Part shown: piece by piece, positions 12,405 to 25,110 of the stretch
Layout: each line of letters starts with the position of its first letter
Position numbering within the stretch: the first letter of the stretch is position 1
Assembly (NCBI GenBank): GCA_951640195.1
Contig: OX621167.1
Location: forward strand, 1,922,001-1,986,000
Direction: 5' to 3'
Source: Porpolomopsis calyptriformis
Taxonomy: Eukaryota > Basidiomycota > Agaricomycetes > Agaricales > Hygrophoraceae
Length of the DNA: 64,000 nucleotides
Notes under the pieces: model-generated
What the model was told of the DNA's origin: nothing
Seen by the model: only the letters and a program-made list of their open reading frames with translations
The model's database searches: none
Translations under genes and position numbers: made by a program

Positions 12405-13091
12405 TTATTTCTACTCGTCAAGTGATTAGCTACCGCCGGAAGGGAGGACGAAAATGCTTACCAAAATGATACCATCGAACCGTTGCTTAAACCAAGCCAT
12501 GGTATCGTCTTTGGTCACTCGATGCGAGAAGCCAATCCGCGTTCTCCGTTGCTTCCGCTTCGCCACCCGCATACCGGGTCGTCCCATGACAACATAGAAA
12601 TCCATGCCGAAAATGCCGATCGTAGGGTCATACCGAGCGCCGAGGTCGATGTGCTCCTGGATGCCAAAGCCAAAGTTTCCGGTGTCTGAAAAGTTTTTCC
12701 GGCGGAGCTCGTACTCCTTCACTTTGAGACCGCGCTCGAGGATTTCCTCGGCCTTGGGGCCGCGAATGGTGACATGGACGGCGATCTTTTCGTTTCGACG
12801 GATGCCGAAGGTGCGGACGGTGTAGCGGGCTTTGGAGGTGACGGGTGGCTGGCCGGTGAGCTGTTCCAACACTTTGGAGGCTCGCGTGAGGCGATCGCCG
12901 GATTCACCGACGGAGATGTCTGGAGAGAGGCTGGGTGAAATATTTGGATGGCGAGAAGAGGGGTGCTTACTGATGACGAGCTTGTCGATTTTGAGCTCTT
13001 TCATTGGATTTATTGGTTTCGCCTTTTCCTCTGCCTATGAGGGACGGATGAGAGGCAGATTTGGCGAATTGTGTGGACGAATACTGACCAT
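12405..13091 (-). CDS. RPL11: 60S ribosomal protein L11 (uL5)
   Basis: Complement(12405..12410, 12462..12919, 12971..13028, 13089..13091) sums to 525 nt, 174 residues, the normal L11 length. Diagnostic stretches are [60 protein letters not shown] and a C-terminal FDGIIL-K. uL5 sits in the central protuberance of the large subunit and contacts 5S rRNA. The gene structure is extreme. The first coding exon is the ATG alone (13089-13091, intron donor immediately after) and the last is the six bases for Lys plus stop. Both ends were chosen because they restore the conserved N-terminal [13 protein letters not shown] and the terminal IILK. The middle exons are certain; the two tiny ones are inferred. 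Confidence 0.93.
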
Positions 13092-13474
13092 TGTCGTCGA
13101 CGATGAGGAGAGAGTGTAGGTGGCTGAACTCTAATTGAGATGCTGCATAGATATCGGGATTTGCCGTTAGATAACCCAATAAGGAATAGCGGGAGAGATA
13201 ACGTCCTTCGGGATCTCTTTGTGCTCTCAGCGTAACTTAGCATCACGTCCGACGGTATCAATCCTGGCAGTGCACCAATTCCAGGTGCCATTTGATTGGT
13301 CTTGTCCAATCAGCCCGTAATATTTCCATCTTTTCATATCGTATTACTTCTCGGAACGTCAACTCACGGAAATCCGGACGACCGATTGAAGAACCATTTT
13401 TTGTTATTTGCGTGGTCCATCAGCTTTGACCGCCGCAACCTCGTTCTTTGCATGTTATCGATACCCAGACGCGA
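13092..13474. promoter_or_regulatory. divergent intergenic region, RPL11 / membrane glycoprotein
   Basis: About 380 bases separate two oppositely oriented start codons. It must include the ribosomal-protein promoter. Pyrimidine-rich runs are present on both strands; no specific box recognised. Confidence 0.4.
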
Positions 13475-14425
13475 ATGCCAGCTTTTCACCTTCTTTTCAT
13501 CTCGTCCCTTCTTGCATTCCTCACAATCCAGTCCAATGCTGCGCAAAACGTCACGTTACAGTTAACATCACCGGAGATCACCTACCTCCCTTTTCTTTGT
13601 GGAAATTCCACCTTGGATTATTCGACGACACCGACAGGTAGTTGTGCTGGAGGCTGGTGAGTAAATCTATCTATGGGCTCGAATTCACAACGTATTCACT
13701 TTGCTATCCAGGCAGCTATTAGATTATTATTCGGCTGGACCGATCGTTGGTACCAATGGTCCAGATCCTCAAACAGGAAGCATCATACCTCAATTATTTG
13801 TCAACTTTCACGGTGAACATGACCATTCTTTTTTTTTGCTTCGTCGATCCATCTGACGCAATCGCTCGATCGTCTAGCAATGGCTGTGTATCTTATGACC
13901 TCGCCATCATCAAATGCTACTGCAAACATGACCGCCTCATTCACACCCTCAGCGTCGGTGCTTAGCATCCAGCTGAATTCGAGCATCACCCTAGCTGCTT
14001 TCGTTAATTTGAATGAGGCAGATCTGACTTCTTTGGCTGTCACCTTCATTCCCTCCAACGCGTCTTCACAATTGTTAATTGATTGTATTATTATTACTGT
14101 GAGCGAGGCCAAGTAAGTCCCTCCCTCCTTCCGCGTGTTAAAGATGCCTGTCGTTGATTCATCCCTCAGCGCGACGTCCTTATTCTTGCCGTCACAGACA
14201 TTGCCCCCGCCCACCCCTCTTACCTTCACAATCCAGTCGGCCACCTTTGCGAGCAACATCACGAGTCCGACGAGCACCCCCCAGGCCCAGAGACATGTGT
14301 CCAAGAAGGAATTGGAGGAAGCGTTTGCTCTCGTTCTTGGTATCGGTCTCGGGCTCACCCCGATCGCCGCGGTCGTATTTATCTTCTGGAAACGGAGGAA
14401 GAGAAGGAAGAGAACTAAAATCTGA
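13475..14425 (+). CDS. small type I membrane glycoprotein
   Basis: Four exons, join(13475..13656, 13712..13812, 13878..14112, 14170..14425), give 257 residues. The Met at 13475 starts a good signal peptide (MPAFHLLFISSLLAFLTIQSNA); an upstream in-frame Met at 13448 would put charged residues before it. The ectodomain has several NxS/T sites (NVT, NST, NAT, NMT, NSS, NAS, NIT) and a Pro/Thr stalk. A single membrane helix (ALVLGIGLGLTPIAAVVFIFW) ends in KRRKRRKRTKI, a strongly basic stop-transfer tail of only about a dozen residues. It resembles short fungal surface glycoproteins. I do not recognise the family. It has the same general topology as the glycoprotein at 4153-5831 but no evident sequence similarity. 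Confidence 0.78.
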
Positions 14426-14609
14426 ACCCATTCGAGTTGATTTGCTTGTGGAGATATGCACTGCAGATAAATTATGGTCTACGTTGTGTTGTAATCCCCT
14501 AGGCTTTCCCGAGACGGACATACAGTATCTTGCTTACGTCACCGATTGCATCAATTCAGCCACCTTTAACAAATCTCCATAAACACTCCTCGATATCTAA
14601 TTTGTGACC

Positions 14610-16166
14610 ATGGATCCATTGGCGCCATTGGTAGTCGATAACGGGACTGGTGTGAGTGAAGTCTTATTTCCAACTACCGCGTCTGACAGCGATGACCAGT
14701 TCGTGAAAGTGGGGTACGCCGGTTCCAACTTTCCGGAGCATGGTACTTTTGCCTACAATGCATGACCTACCTCCCCAATAACCATGTCTCTTCCTAGTCT
14801 TCCCCTCCATAGTTGGCCGGCCCATTCTCCGTGCCGAAGAGCGCGTTGGATCTGCGGTCATCAAAGACATCATGGTCGGCGACGAAGCCGCAGCCAATCG
14901 AAACTATCTTCAGATGGCCCAACCCCTGGAACACGGCATCGTACGAAACTGGGAAGACATGAAGCATATATGGAACTACACCTTCGACGAGAAGATGAGA
15001 GTGGATGTGAGGGGAAGGAAAATTCTGCTGACGGAACCACCTATGAATCCCAAGGGGAATAGACAGAGAATGTGTCAAGTCATGTTTGAAGAATATGGAT
15101 TTGGTGGTGTGTATGTTGCTATCCAAGCCGTTCTGACGCTTTATGCGCAAGGTAGCAACCGTATGTCTCGCCTGCTTATCACCAATCTAACTGTGGTTAC
15201 GTTTTAGGTCTAACGACGGGTGTTGTCGTGGACTCGGGCGATGGCGTCACACACATAGTGCCGGTGTACGACGGTTTTGCGCTTCCACATCTCACCCGAC
15301 GATTAGACATCGCAGGCCGTGACGTCACACGCTATTTGATCAAATTGCTGTTAATGCGGGGGTATGCTTTCAACAGAACAGCGGATTTCGAGACGGTGAG
15401 GGAGATTAAGGAGAAGCTATGTTATGTCAGGTATGCGTACGTTTTTTTGGATCCCAAAGGTCAACGTAACCTACGTCAGGCTTGGAAAGTTATGATCTGG
15501 AACTCGACCAGCGACTTTCGGAGGAGACCACGGTTCTGGTTGAAAGTTACACTGTGCGTGTTTATACTCCACAGTCCGTACCTGATGTTAATGGACGTAT
15601 ACCGCAGCTCCCCGACGGTAGAACGATCAAGGTGGGTTCCGAGCGTTTTGAAGCCCCCGAGTGCATGTTCCAGCCCCACCTGGTGGATGTAGAACAACCG
15701 GGCGTTGCGGGTGGGTACCTTGTTACCCCAAAGGTGTTTCGTGTCTGATCCCTTGTGTAGAGATGTTGTTCCAAACCATTCAAAACGCAGCTGTCGATGT
15801 TCGCTCCGAGCTTTACAAGCACGTCGTGCTTTCCGGGGGATCTAGTATGTATCCTGGTCTCCCTAGTCGTCTAGAGAAGGAAATCAAGCAGCTATACCTT
15901 ACACGTGTGCTGGGTGGTGATCCCTCGAGATTGAATGTGCGTCCTGTTCTTGTCGCTTTGGCATCCATATATGCTGATCATCCGCATACTCTTAGAAATT
16001 TAAGATTAAAATTGAGGATCCACCCCGCAGAAAACATATGGTCTTTTTAGGTGGGGCCGTGTTGGCTGACATCATGAAAGGGCGTGAAGAGTTCTGGATA
16101 TCAAGGGAAGAATGGTTTGAGCAGGGTGCTCGCTCGCTGGAGAAGCTTGGACGAGGGAGTAGTTGA
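14610..16166 (+). CDS. ARP2: actin-related protein 2 (Arp2/3 complex)
   Basis: A multi-exon gene whose joined exons follow Arp2 throughout: [77 protein letters not shown], a [19 protein letters not shown] nucleotide loop, [32 protein letters not shown], and near the end [21 protein letters not shown]. The Arp2-type phosphate loop and the GSNFPEH motif distinguish it from actin and Arp3. Arp2 with Arp3 nucleates branched actin filaments at endocytic patches and hyphal tips. The tail after the VFLGGAVL block ends in LEKLGRGSS. Introns fall inside the first phosphate loop, as is common for fungal actin genes. No damaged motif seen. Confidence 0.95.
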
Positions 16167-16275
16167 ATACATTGTACTTACTGTATGTTACAGCCATCGG
16201 CAGGTTCTCGAATGTCCCTTATTACTGGCGAACCTCTTCCTTCTACTCATTCACTACATGTTGTACGGGTGCTAA

Positions 16276-17639
16276 TTATACAAGATTCTTCATCCCGTTC
16301 CAGAATCCAACCCAAGGCTTCAAACGTCGCCCTTGGGTATACCCCAGGATGTCTTGACTCTGAACAAGTCTAAGTTCCCGCCCTCTCATACGCCGAATGC
16401 GCCTGAGTGGGTCCAGTGCGTCCTCTTCATCGTCAGTAGGCAAACGCTCTTCCTCCGGTAAGGATTCAGCATGCTGGTATGTCCGGCATAAGACGGAATG
16501 CGTTTTGGTCAGGGCTTGGGATGTGGCATATGATAAGGGTGTCTCTTTGTCGTCAAGAGGAACGGAAGAATCGGTATGATAATGTCCAAGTAGGAGAGCG
16601 GAGAAAAGATCTCCGACACCCGAGTAATAGCCAGGGAGACAGCGAACGGTTTGTGCGTGAACCACTGACGGAGATGCCATGTGGGTGGTTGCGGATGAGG
16701 ATATGCAGATTAAGAAGTTTGTGTCTTGATTGATCGCGCCGCTTTTTTCCGAAATGGAAAAGTGGCGTAAGTGTTCTGGAAGAACTTCGAACAGCCATTG
16801 ATGGAGGGGAATAGAACTAATAACAACGTTTGGGACGCGATACGTTTGGTGGAGTATCTTTAAAACGTTCTGAAGCGAAGGGAAATCCTTTATCTGAGTG
16901 TCTGCTAAGAGTCTGCGGAGACGTAAGGAAAATCGGAGAGAGAGAAAGCTGGTCACTTGCCCTGCTTCATACCAATTAGGAGTGATAACAGTCGCCAAAG
17001 GTAACATAGTCCGGTAGACTATGATATTATTAGGGCTGACATACATTCTACCTGCGTCACCGAGTACAGCTAAATATATCATGAGAAAATTTCTGGGGGC
17101 TGGAGTAACAAAGGAACTCACGATCTAGGAGATAAATTAGCTGGGGGTTGTCTCTTCTCAAGTCGCTTGCAAGATTGGCCACTTTAGACAGACTTTCAGC
17201 GTCTGGGATATAACCTGGGGGATAAAGATGTAACGATCAACCAGATATTACGAGAAGCAATCGATTTACCTGTCAATAGTCTCCCCGCGATAATCATTTC
17301 ATTCCTCTTCATAGCTTGGAAGATTTCATCTAATACCGCTGCGCTCGTCTTAGTTCCTCCATGGCTGTGGTACCCTGTCAGATCAAACACTCAGAGTGAG
17401 CGCTCGTCGCAGGTTTTTTTATACCAAACGAACCGGCATGATTGGTGTAAATCACGGTGTTGACGACCTTGTTAGGGTGACCCAGGTTCAGATGTGCTAT
17501 GGTCAAACTTCAAGACAAGAGGACCCACATCCACGTCGTAACCCATCAATTGAAGAGGGAAGGTGGCTGCCTTACCCCCAACGTACCCAAAGGTAACATG
17601 AGACTGGATGCTTAACACTCGTTGGTACGAAAGAGACAT
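16276..17639 (-). CDS. pyridoxal kinase (BUD16/PDXK type)
   Basis: The start at 17639 gives [20 protein letters not shown] followed by [17 protein letters not shown], the N-terminal signature of PfkB-family pyridoxal kinases. Later exons supply [34 protein letters not shown] and [10 protein letters not shown], and the C-terminal anion hole/catalytic loop [17 protein letters not shown] with the catalytic Asp. The enzyme phosphorylates pyridoxal, pyridoxine and pyridoxamine with ATP in B6 salvage. The loop reads GVGD rather than the commoner GTGD, a conservative change. An acidic insertion ([15 protein letters not shown]) precedes the basic C-terminal tail. The gene is convergent with ARP2, whose stop lies about 110 bp away. 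Confidence 0.9.
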
Positions 17640-17949
17640 TGAGGTGACCAGTCGGAAAAGCTGTCTATTTGCTAAATAAGGTAACCTGGGCGGCAAAAAG
17701 AATTTGGGCTCAGCCTCAATTTGCGACTGCGCATGAAGAAAACGCGCTTGTCGCTTGGCGTACGGGATTGAGAATTCGGGGATGCTGAACCAGCACTGGT
17801 TGCATTCCACGCTTACCAGATCTATTAAATTTTCATTGGGAGCTTGGCTGGAATTAATTCTGGCCCATATGAGCATATGAGTCATGTGACACGTAGCGTG
17901 TTCAAGGTGGCAACACTGGCGTTCATCCTCAGAATTTGGTCTGGTGAGG

Positions 17950-20900
17950 ATGTCCGATGGTTACAGGTACGATTTGTATCACCAGTGTCATTAACTCTCT
18001 CAAACCCACCGTTCAGTTTAAGACAGTCATGGCAAACGGCTTTGAATGATGCGGAGGGCCACTTTCGGCGACTCCTCGGGTCTTCCCAATCATCCGAATG
18101 GAAACGAATTACAAACCCGGTAGGGAACTCATCACCCGTCAAAGGGAAAACACGAGCGCTGTCCTTCCCAGACGCCAGTGACGTTGTAATCCATCGCAAA
18201 TCCAGCAAATCAGGAGACGACATTTACAGGGTTCTCTTGGATGTTCCTATTGGCGAAGATGCCGTATCCCTAGATCACTGGAAATCTGTGTTGGCCACGC
18301 CAGAGTTGAGGCAGGAATGGGACCCCGCAGTCGAGGAGGCGCACCTGGTCGAAGTATTCGACCAAACCAGCCGAATAGTCAAGACTAAATTTGTCCTTGG
18401 ATGGCCTGCAAAGTTCGTTTCTGTACTGCCCGAGTACTTGAACCCTTTGCCTGACGTTTAAAACCCGCAAAGTCCTCGAGATGCCATCACTATTTCCCGT
18501 TCATTCGATGACCACTCGACTATCATAGATATATCCACCTCTTTACCGCGCTCCCTTGACGAGCCAACATATTTACGGCCGTCTCCGCCTCATGTTCGAT
18601 CACATGTTACTCGTCAGTAAGGTGTCCTTCCCAATACTTTGGTACTGAAGCAAGATTACCAGTGTTCTCTTGGTGTATTCAATACATTCCACCGTCGCAA
18701 ACGTTACAACCCGAAGATCAATCCAAAAGGAAAAATCCATCGGGCGGTAGGCTTCGCATTGTGTGCTTCTCGCAGCACGATCTCAAGGCTTTGTGGAATC
18801 TTGGATCATCTTCTAACATGGCCCAGCAACTCAGCACGATGATTTTAGGGTTATACAAAACGGTTATGAGCCAGGGGTCTCGCGTGCCAATACTAAGCGG
18901 ATACGGTAATGGCGTGATCATCGAACGTGTTCACTTTCAATTGGATAGAAAGGCCCTTACGATCGATTATGCCATTATCCCCGAAGAAGGTGTGCGCAGT
19001 CCAAACACGGCTGATCAAACAAAAGGTTTGGACGAACTACATGCGATTCGTGAGCAACGACGGCTTACTCGATCGATCGAATGTATTTTGCCCTCTTTGG
19101 AGGGTTGGGACGTTCAATTATCAGTAAAGGCGTCCTCGAAACGAGTGGAACAGCTTCCTTGGACCGCCCAGGCTATACGAAGCAGGTCTCGAAGTTGTTT
19201 GGCTCAAACGTCTCCTGAAGAATTCGACCAGATTGTGATCAGGATTATTCACTCCTCACTTCCAGATGATCATTCCATTTTGAAAGTCAGGGTGGTGATC
19301 GAAGTCTCTGGGCCTTCAAGTGGTCTCCGGCTGAATGGGCTTCCCCAAGCTGTCGAAGATGTTGAAGAGCGGGATCCATCCTCCTATTTCATCTCTCCAA
19401 AAATTTTGCAAGACGTATCGAGTACGGCAGACCTTAGTTTCCACACATCGTCGTCAATGAATACAACAAGCAGCGCTGCAAGCGTATCCTCAGCCCGGAC
19501 GCTAGTCCGCCTTACCGAACGCTCTTCCCAAGGGGACAAATCCATCCTTTCCCGAGTGAAGAGAAATTATATTTACTTCTCATCCCTTCTTCAAGAACCC
19601 GAAGCCAAATGGAAAAGAAGTAGGCTCTGTTGGCGTCGCAACGTAAAATAACTAATGCTCTTCTTTCGAAGCCACCGAAGGTCGTGGGGTTTCTATCACC
19701 CAGCTTGACTCTATCGATCCCACTCTAGTCGTATATCGCGCAGAAGCGACTTTTGTGGGTGTTGGCCTTTGGGATTTGTACGGCGCTCTGGTGTCACCTG
19801 GTGCTAAAAGTTACTGGGACAAACAACACGAAGATGCTATACTTTTGGAGGATGTCAATGAGCTTACAGAATTATGGCACATCAAGACGAAACCTGCTTG
19901 GCCCGTTAAGTAGGTGCTAACCCGCCTTTTTTTAACAACCAACCTGACCTTGAATGACAGCGGTCGAGATTCGGTGGTTCTGAAGACGGTTTACAAGTCT
20001 CCCACTGCAATCCACGTTTTTTCTTTTTCGGCAGATGACCCCTATCTCTTCTTCAACATTCCTCTGGTTGAGGCCAACGTCATTCGTACTCAGGTGGATC
20101 TCCAAGGCTGGGCGATTGAAGCCCTATCGCCGACAACGACTCTGCTCACTTTGCTGGAGCAATCTGATCCCAAAGGTTGGACCAATAAAACCTCCATCCC
20201 ACAACAAATGATCAATCATCTCTCTGGCATCGGTGAATTCGCAATCAAATGTGGAGGACCTCCAGTGGTCACCCGATTGGCAGGGGCGAAGGCTAATGTG
20301 CTCCGATATGATCATGAACGTGGAAGTTTCAGAGTTGAATATGAAGGATCGGCTAGTCGAAGGGTGGCAGCTGGCACGGATAACACCATCAACGAGCTCG
20401 GCTCACCGATGACTCCTGTCATTGAATGTGAAATCCGCTGTGACATGGATACCTGGGCTTCGTCCTTGGATGTCGTTGTCGATCCACCACCACTATCTAT
20501 CTCCTGCCTTCGTCGACATCGCCTCTCTGCCGAAGGCGGTGGGCTGTGGCTCACTTTGAGTCACGACGCTCTGCTTGTCGATGATGAACGGCTCATGACT
20601 ACGGTGCGAAGGGGACCTATTGGCTCAGGCAAAGAAAAGGGTGTAGTTATGATCAATGGGGCGAAGGTACATGTTGATGTCGAAGAAATACCCGAGCACG
20701 AAATCAAGTCCTTGACAAAGAGGAAGCGCACAAAACCGGCCCGGATCCCTCTGGATCAGCCTCCGGTGATGGGGGTTATACGGAGGAGAAGGGCAGAGTG
20801 GGACGCTGATACGGACACCAAGGATGAATTAAATCCAGAGGCAAAGACGTCTGTGGCAAACACCATAAGCAGCTGGGCGTCTGCACCCGGGTTATCAAGT

Positions 20901-23416
20901 CCCTTATCACGATTTTTCTCCAATGCTGTCGAACAAGCTGCTAGCACAACGCAACAAGCTGTTGCTGCTATTTCACCTGCCGCAGTAGCCGGCGACCACA
21001 CCGTTCCCTCCTCGTCGAAACTACCCATGCAATACGCTCTGGAGGCTTTGGCGTGGGTCCAGGAATGCCACTCTCGACATTCCCCTGCAAGTTGGACACT
21101 GGTTGGCGATACTGGCCTCTCTGTTCATCGTCGGTCATCTCCCGAAATTTCGCCTATCATCCCAGTCTACAAAGGTGAGAAAGTGATCGAAGGGGTGTCT
21201 GCAGAGGAATTAGCTTCTGTTGTAACCGAGTATGATTGTCGAAAGAAGTGGGATGACCGTTTCGGCTCTGCAACCGTTTTCGAGGCTTTTGGAGCAGAAT
21301 GCATGACCTCTTTTCTTGTTTCCAAGGGTGGTTTCCCATTTCGTGATCGAGGTTTTTATTTAGCCTCGGTCTCTGCACGAGCCCCAGCCATCGCGTCGGC
21401 TTCTCATAGGAGCACTGGAGACACGGAACAGTCCAACAGCCGGAGCGCTATCTTCTGTGTTGCTGCATCTTTCAGTCCAGATTCTGTGTCATCATTTTCG
21501 GCAACGAAGTACAACCCGTATGCACTTCCCATTGGCCGTGTCTTTGTGGATGCGTGGATTTTGGAGACATTAGATCCCTACACTACCGAAAATTACGCTA
21601 TTCCGTCCACACGCTGCACCCGCCTAGTTGCTGTCGACTACGCTGGATCCATTCCTGCTGCCGTCAACTCGATGATTAATGCAACATTGGCAAAGTCAAT
21701 CCTCGCTGTTGAGACGTATATCAAAAGCATTTCCCCGCTCCCTATCACTCGTCTGCCTGCTGTAGATCTGCTTCTCAGCGATAAAAAGACGGACGATGGG
21801 TCTGATAGCTCCTGGTGGAAGTTACGACGCCGCGACGACAATCGGCTGTTGGTCACGACAAAATTCAGGCCTGACGAAAGAATCTACCATGTTACAGTCC
21901 TTGTTACACTTCCTACAGATGCAGTCAGGTTGCCGGGTACGAAATCTGATCCAGCAACTCCTTCATCCAGCAAGATCATTGGAAGCACTCATGGGACCGG
22001 GTCGCAGGATGCGTCTGGCATGCCCGAGGGTACGGGAACAACGTCTACGATGTTATCTCCTACGTTATCGCCACCATCAACGTCCGGTTCCCCACCGAGT
22101 CCGAGTTTCGTACATGAACGTGTGCGGTCGTCGTCTGTTTTCACACTCAGAGGGGAGGTTCGGCCTTCGACTGATCTTCTTTTGGCGGAAATCATCATTG
22201 ATTCAAAACTCTACACCGATGGATACGCTGTTCAGTTGAGATCACGGATGCGGAGTGGAACAAAGCCTATCTCTCTAGAAACATCATTTGATGACGAGCG
22301 AGTGCTGCCCATTGCGTATACGATTCATACCTTGCCATCCTCACCTCTTCACTCGTCGGGATTGAATGTAGATCGACTCTCAAGACACTTGCTGAGATTG
22401 ACACTGCCCACGGCTCAATACCAGATCTCAACGGTACAAGACCCTCTGACAGGAGAATTACATTCCGCTCCCCCAAAACCTCAGTGGCTGCTTGACCTGC
22501 AGGAGAAGGGTACCATTATTGATGTTAAGATCCAACCGGCTGCTTTAGGAACGAAAGGCGCTGGAAAGGTGGTCATGGTAGATGGAAACGAGGTTGGGAT
22601 TGTGAATGAGAAGGATTCATTGACGAGCCTCGGCAGGGATGAACTTCAGGATGACAGGATCTCGAAGATGGCTGTGCTTTCGAGGTGACCCATTAATCAT
22701 GCCCGTGTTTGTCATGCTGACCACCGTATAGGGTCGCTGGTGAGGCTGGCTCATTTCCCGAGGAGCTCAAAAAACCGATTGCGATTGCTGAAAGCTACCT
22801 GGATCCATCCTCAACCAAATTGTTGGTTTCTGCCACTGATAAATCAAAGGGGAACCATGAGACTTCGTCCCCGATTTCAGAGGAGAGTGAGGACAGCTCT
22901 CCGAAGGTGAGTGCGAGTTGGAGTAGACTGATGATAAAAATGACGAAGGTGGTCTTTCAGGAGCCACCAGATCCGTCAAACCGTCCCGATGCCCTCCATC
23001 GCACGTCGAGTCTTCTTGGATTCCTGAATTCATATCCTAATCCATTATCGCGCTTTTCATCCTCGTCACCGCGGAATGCAGCCTCGTCTTCAACGTCATC
23101 GACGCATCGACGATCTAGTACTCAGAAGGAAATACCCGGAGCCTTTGATTCCAATGGGGATACAACCATGACAGCCAGGGTCTACCGCACAGGACACTAC
23201 CCACTATCGACAGTAATCACTATAGCTTTAATTGCGTTCTTAATCGGCTCGCTGCTTCGGTCCCTGCTATCTCCAGCGGACTTTATCTATGTGGTCAGAG
23301 ATCTGCAGGAGGCTGAGGAAGCGAACACTGGGTGGAGGGAGATAAAACGCCTGTTGGAGGTTAAGTATCTCGCTGGGGGATGGGACTTTCAGATAGCGGT
23401 CGTTCGTAGGCATTGA
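17950..23416 (+). CDS. large membrane-anchored protein with repeated START-like domains
   Basis: About 1,700 residues in several exons. A 17-nt first exon (ATG at 17950, MSDGY) splices to [19 protein letters not shown]. At least three START/Bet v1-like modules can be seen: the first around [20 protein letters not shown] through [17 protein letters not shown]; the second around [20 protein letters not shown] through [12 protein letters not shown]; the third around [29 protein letters not shown] through [15 protein letters not shown]. Each contains the W/DxR pattern typical of START beta-strands. START folds bind sterols or phospholipids. Near the C-terminus is one membrane helix ([18 protein letters not shown]). 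This suggests a tail-anchored lipid-transfer or lipid-sensing protein, perhaps at contact sites. Ser/Pro linkers separate modules. The foldback transposon begins about 36 bp after the stop. Confidence 0.85.
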
Positions 23417-23444
23417 TGAATATAATATTTCCATTTCTGATGTC

Positions 23445-23452
23445 GAGGTGGC
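23445..23452. repeat. target-site duplication, left copy
   Basis: GAGGTGGC directly precedes the terminal inverted repeat. The identical 8-mer follows the right end at 25277-25284. Confidence 0.9.
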
Positions 23453-23629
23453 CGGATAAGTCCCAGATGCTATGCTGATATAATGTGTACATACCCACGG
23501 CCAAACACGTTCACGACATTTCCTTGAAAATTGTTCACTGCCGGTTGATGGTTCCTGTGCACCATCTTACAAGATACATGTTGGCTACCAATCTTGCGCA
23601 CAGACCCAGCTGCAGTCAAATCCCTTAGC

Positions 23630-24240
23630 AGGATGGTGTCTAGAAACTATATCATATAAGATGGTTCTGTGAAACCATCCTCTCAGCTTGCAGGATGGTG
23701 TCTAGAAACTATATCATATAAGATAGTTCTGTGAAACCATCCTCTCAGCTTGCAGGATGGTGTCTAGAAACTATATCATATAAGATGGTTCGGTGAAACT
23801 ATCTTCTCAGCTTGCAGGATGGTGTTCTGAAACCATCTAGTATGAGATAGTTCTATGAAACTATCTAGTATAAGATGGTTCAATGAAACTATCCTCTCAG
23901 CTTGCAGGATGGTGTCTAGAAACTATATCATATAAGATGGTTCGGTGAAACTATCTTCTCAGCTTGCAGGATGGTGTTCTGAAACCATCTAGTATGAGAT
24001 AGTTCTATGAAACTATCTAGTATAAGATGGTTCAATGAAACCATCCTCTCAGTTTGCAGGATGGTCTCCAGAAACCATCTTCTACTAGCAGGATGGTGTC
24101 TAGAAACTGTATCATATAAGATGGTTCCATGAAACTATCCTCTCAGTTTGCAGGATAGTCTCCAGAAACTATCTGTTACACTAGTAGGATAGTATCTAGA
24201 GACTATATAGTGTAGGATAGTTTCACAAAACCATCTATTA
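23630..24240. repeat. left-arm tandem hairpin repeats of the foldback element
   Basis: Units begin CAGGATGGTGTCTAGAAACT and end CTCAGCTTG, about 62 nt apart (23630, 23692, 23754). A longer unit (about 90 nt, starting CAGGATGGTGTTCTGAAACC) follows. The 62+90 nt pair at 23754-23905 is repeated almost exactly at 23906-24057, a higher-order duplication. Within every unit GATGGTT/GATAGTT is followed within a few bases by GAAACCATC/GAAACTATC, so each unit is itself a small palindrome. Confidence 0.9.
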
Positions 24241-24584
24241 TACTAGCAGGATACAACTTATGCCAATGTGGATCCTCACCTTGCTTGTGTCAATTCTAGT
24301 GCAGCAGAGTGTAGGAATGGGGGTTTGTTGCAAATCAGTAAGCTATATATTACAAGACTAAGCCGTTGTGTATATGAAAGTCTTCTTATATATCTGCAAA
24401 CTCCAAAGATGGCAGGATGCTAATAAGCAGTACACTAGCTATTCACATCCCATATCTTCATAGTCCTTGCTAAGAATTCTTGGAAAATGCAACAGCTCAA
24501 CTAAAAAATGTCACACTGTGTACATTAGATTGTCCTCTCTGGCTGTGTACAAGGTAAACTTGAGGATCAAAGCATATGAGTAGA

Positions 24585-25110
24585 AGATGGTTTCTGGAGA
24601 CTATCCTGCAAGCTGAGAGGATAGTTTCATGGAACCATTTCATACTAGATGGTTTCTAGAGACTATCTTGCACTAAGAGAATGGTTTTATAAAACCATCT
24701 CATACTAGCTGGTTTCAGAACACCATCCTGCAAGCTGAGAGGATGGTTTCACAGAACCATTTCATACCAGATGGTTTCTAGAGACCATCCTGCACTAAGA
24801 GGATAGTTTTATGGAACCATCTCATACTAGATGGTTTCAGAACACCATCCTGCAAGCTGAGAGGATAGTTTCATGGAACTATCTTATATGATACAGTTTC
24901 TAGACACCATCCTGCAAGCTAAGAGAATGGTTTTACAGAACCATCTTATATGATATAGGTTGTAGACACCATCCTGCAAGCTAAGAGGATGGTTTCACAG
25001 AACTATCTTATATGATATAGTTTCTAGACACCATCCTGCAAGCTGAGAGGATGGTTTCACAGAACCATCTTATATGATATAGTTTCTAGACACCATCCTG
25101 CTAAGGGATT
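24585..25110. repeat. right-arm tandem hairpin repeats (inverse orientation)
   Basis: This mirrors the left arm in reverse complement: units ending in ACACCATCCTGCAAGCTGAG with GGATGGTTTCACAGAACCAT repeat about five to six times, then run into the terminal inverted repeat. Unit order and substitutions differ from the left arm, implying unequal exchange or replication slippage after the arms were formed. Confidence 0.88.

Noticed and set aside
14154..14582. Alternative + frame rich in Arg/Pro over the glycoprotein's last exon
   Set aside because: The other frame contains the membrane helix and basic stop-transfer end and is in phase with the upstream exons.
21796..22239. 147-residue + frame inside the START protein gene
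   Set aside because: It is out of frame with the continuous 924-codon exon that contains conserved START motifs.
24250..24590. Possible transposase remnant in the centre of the foldback element
   Set aside because: All six frames are closed by frequent stops and no catalytic motif is seen.
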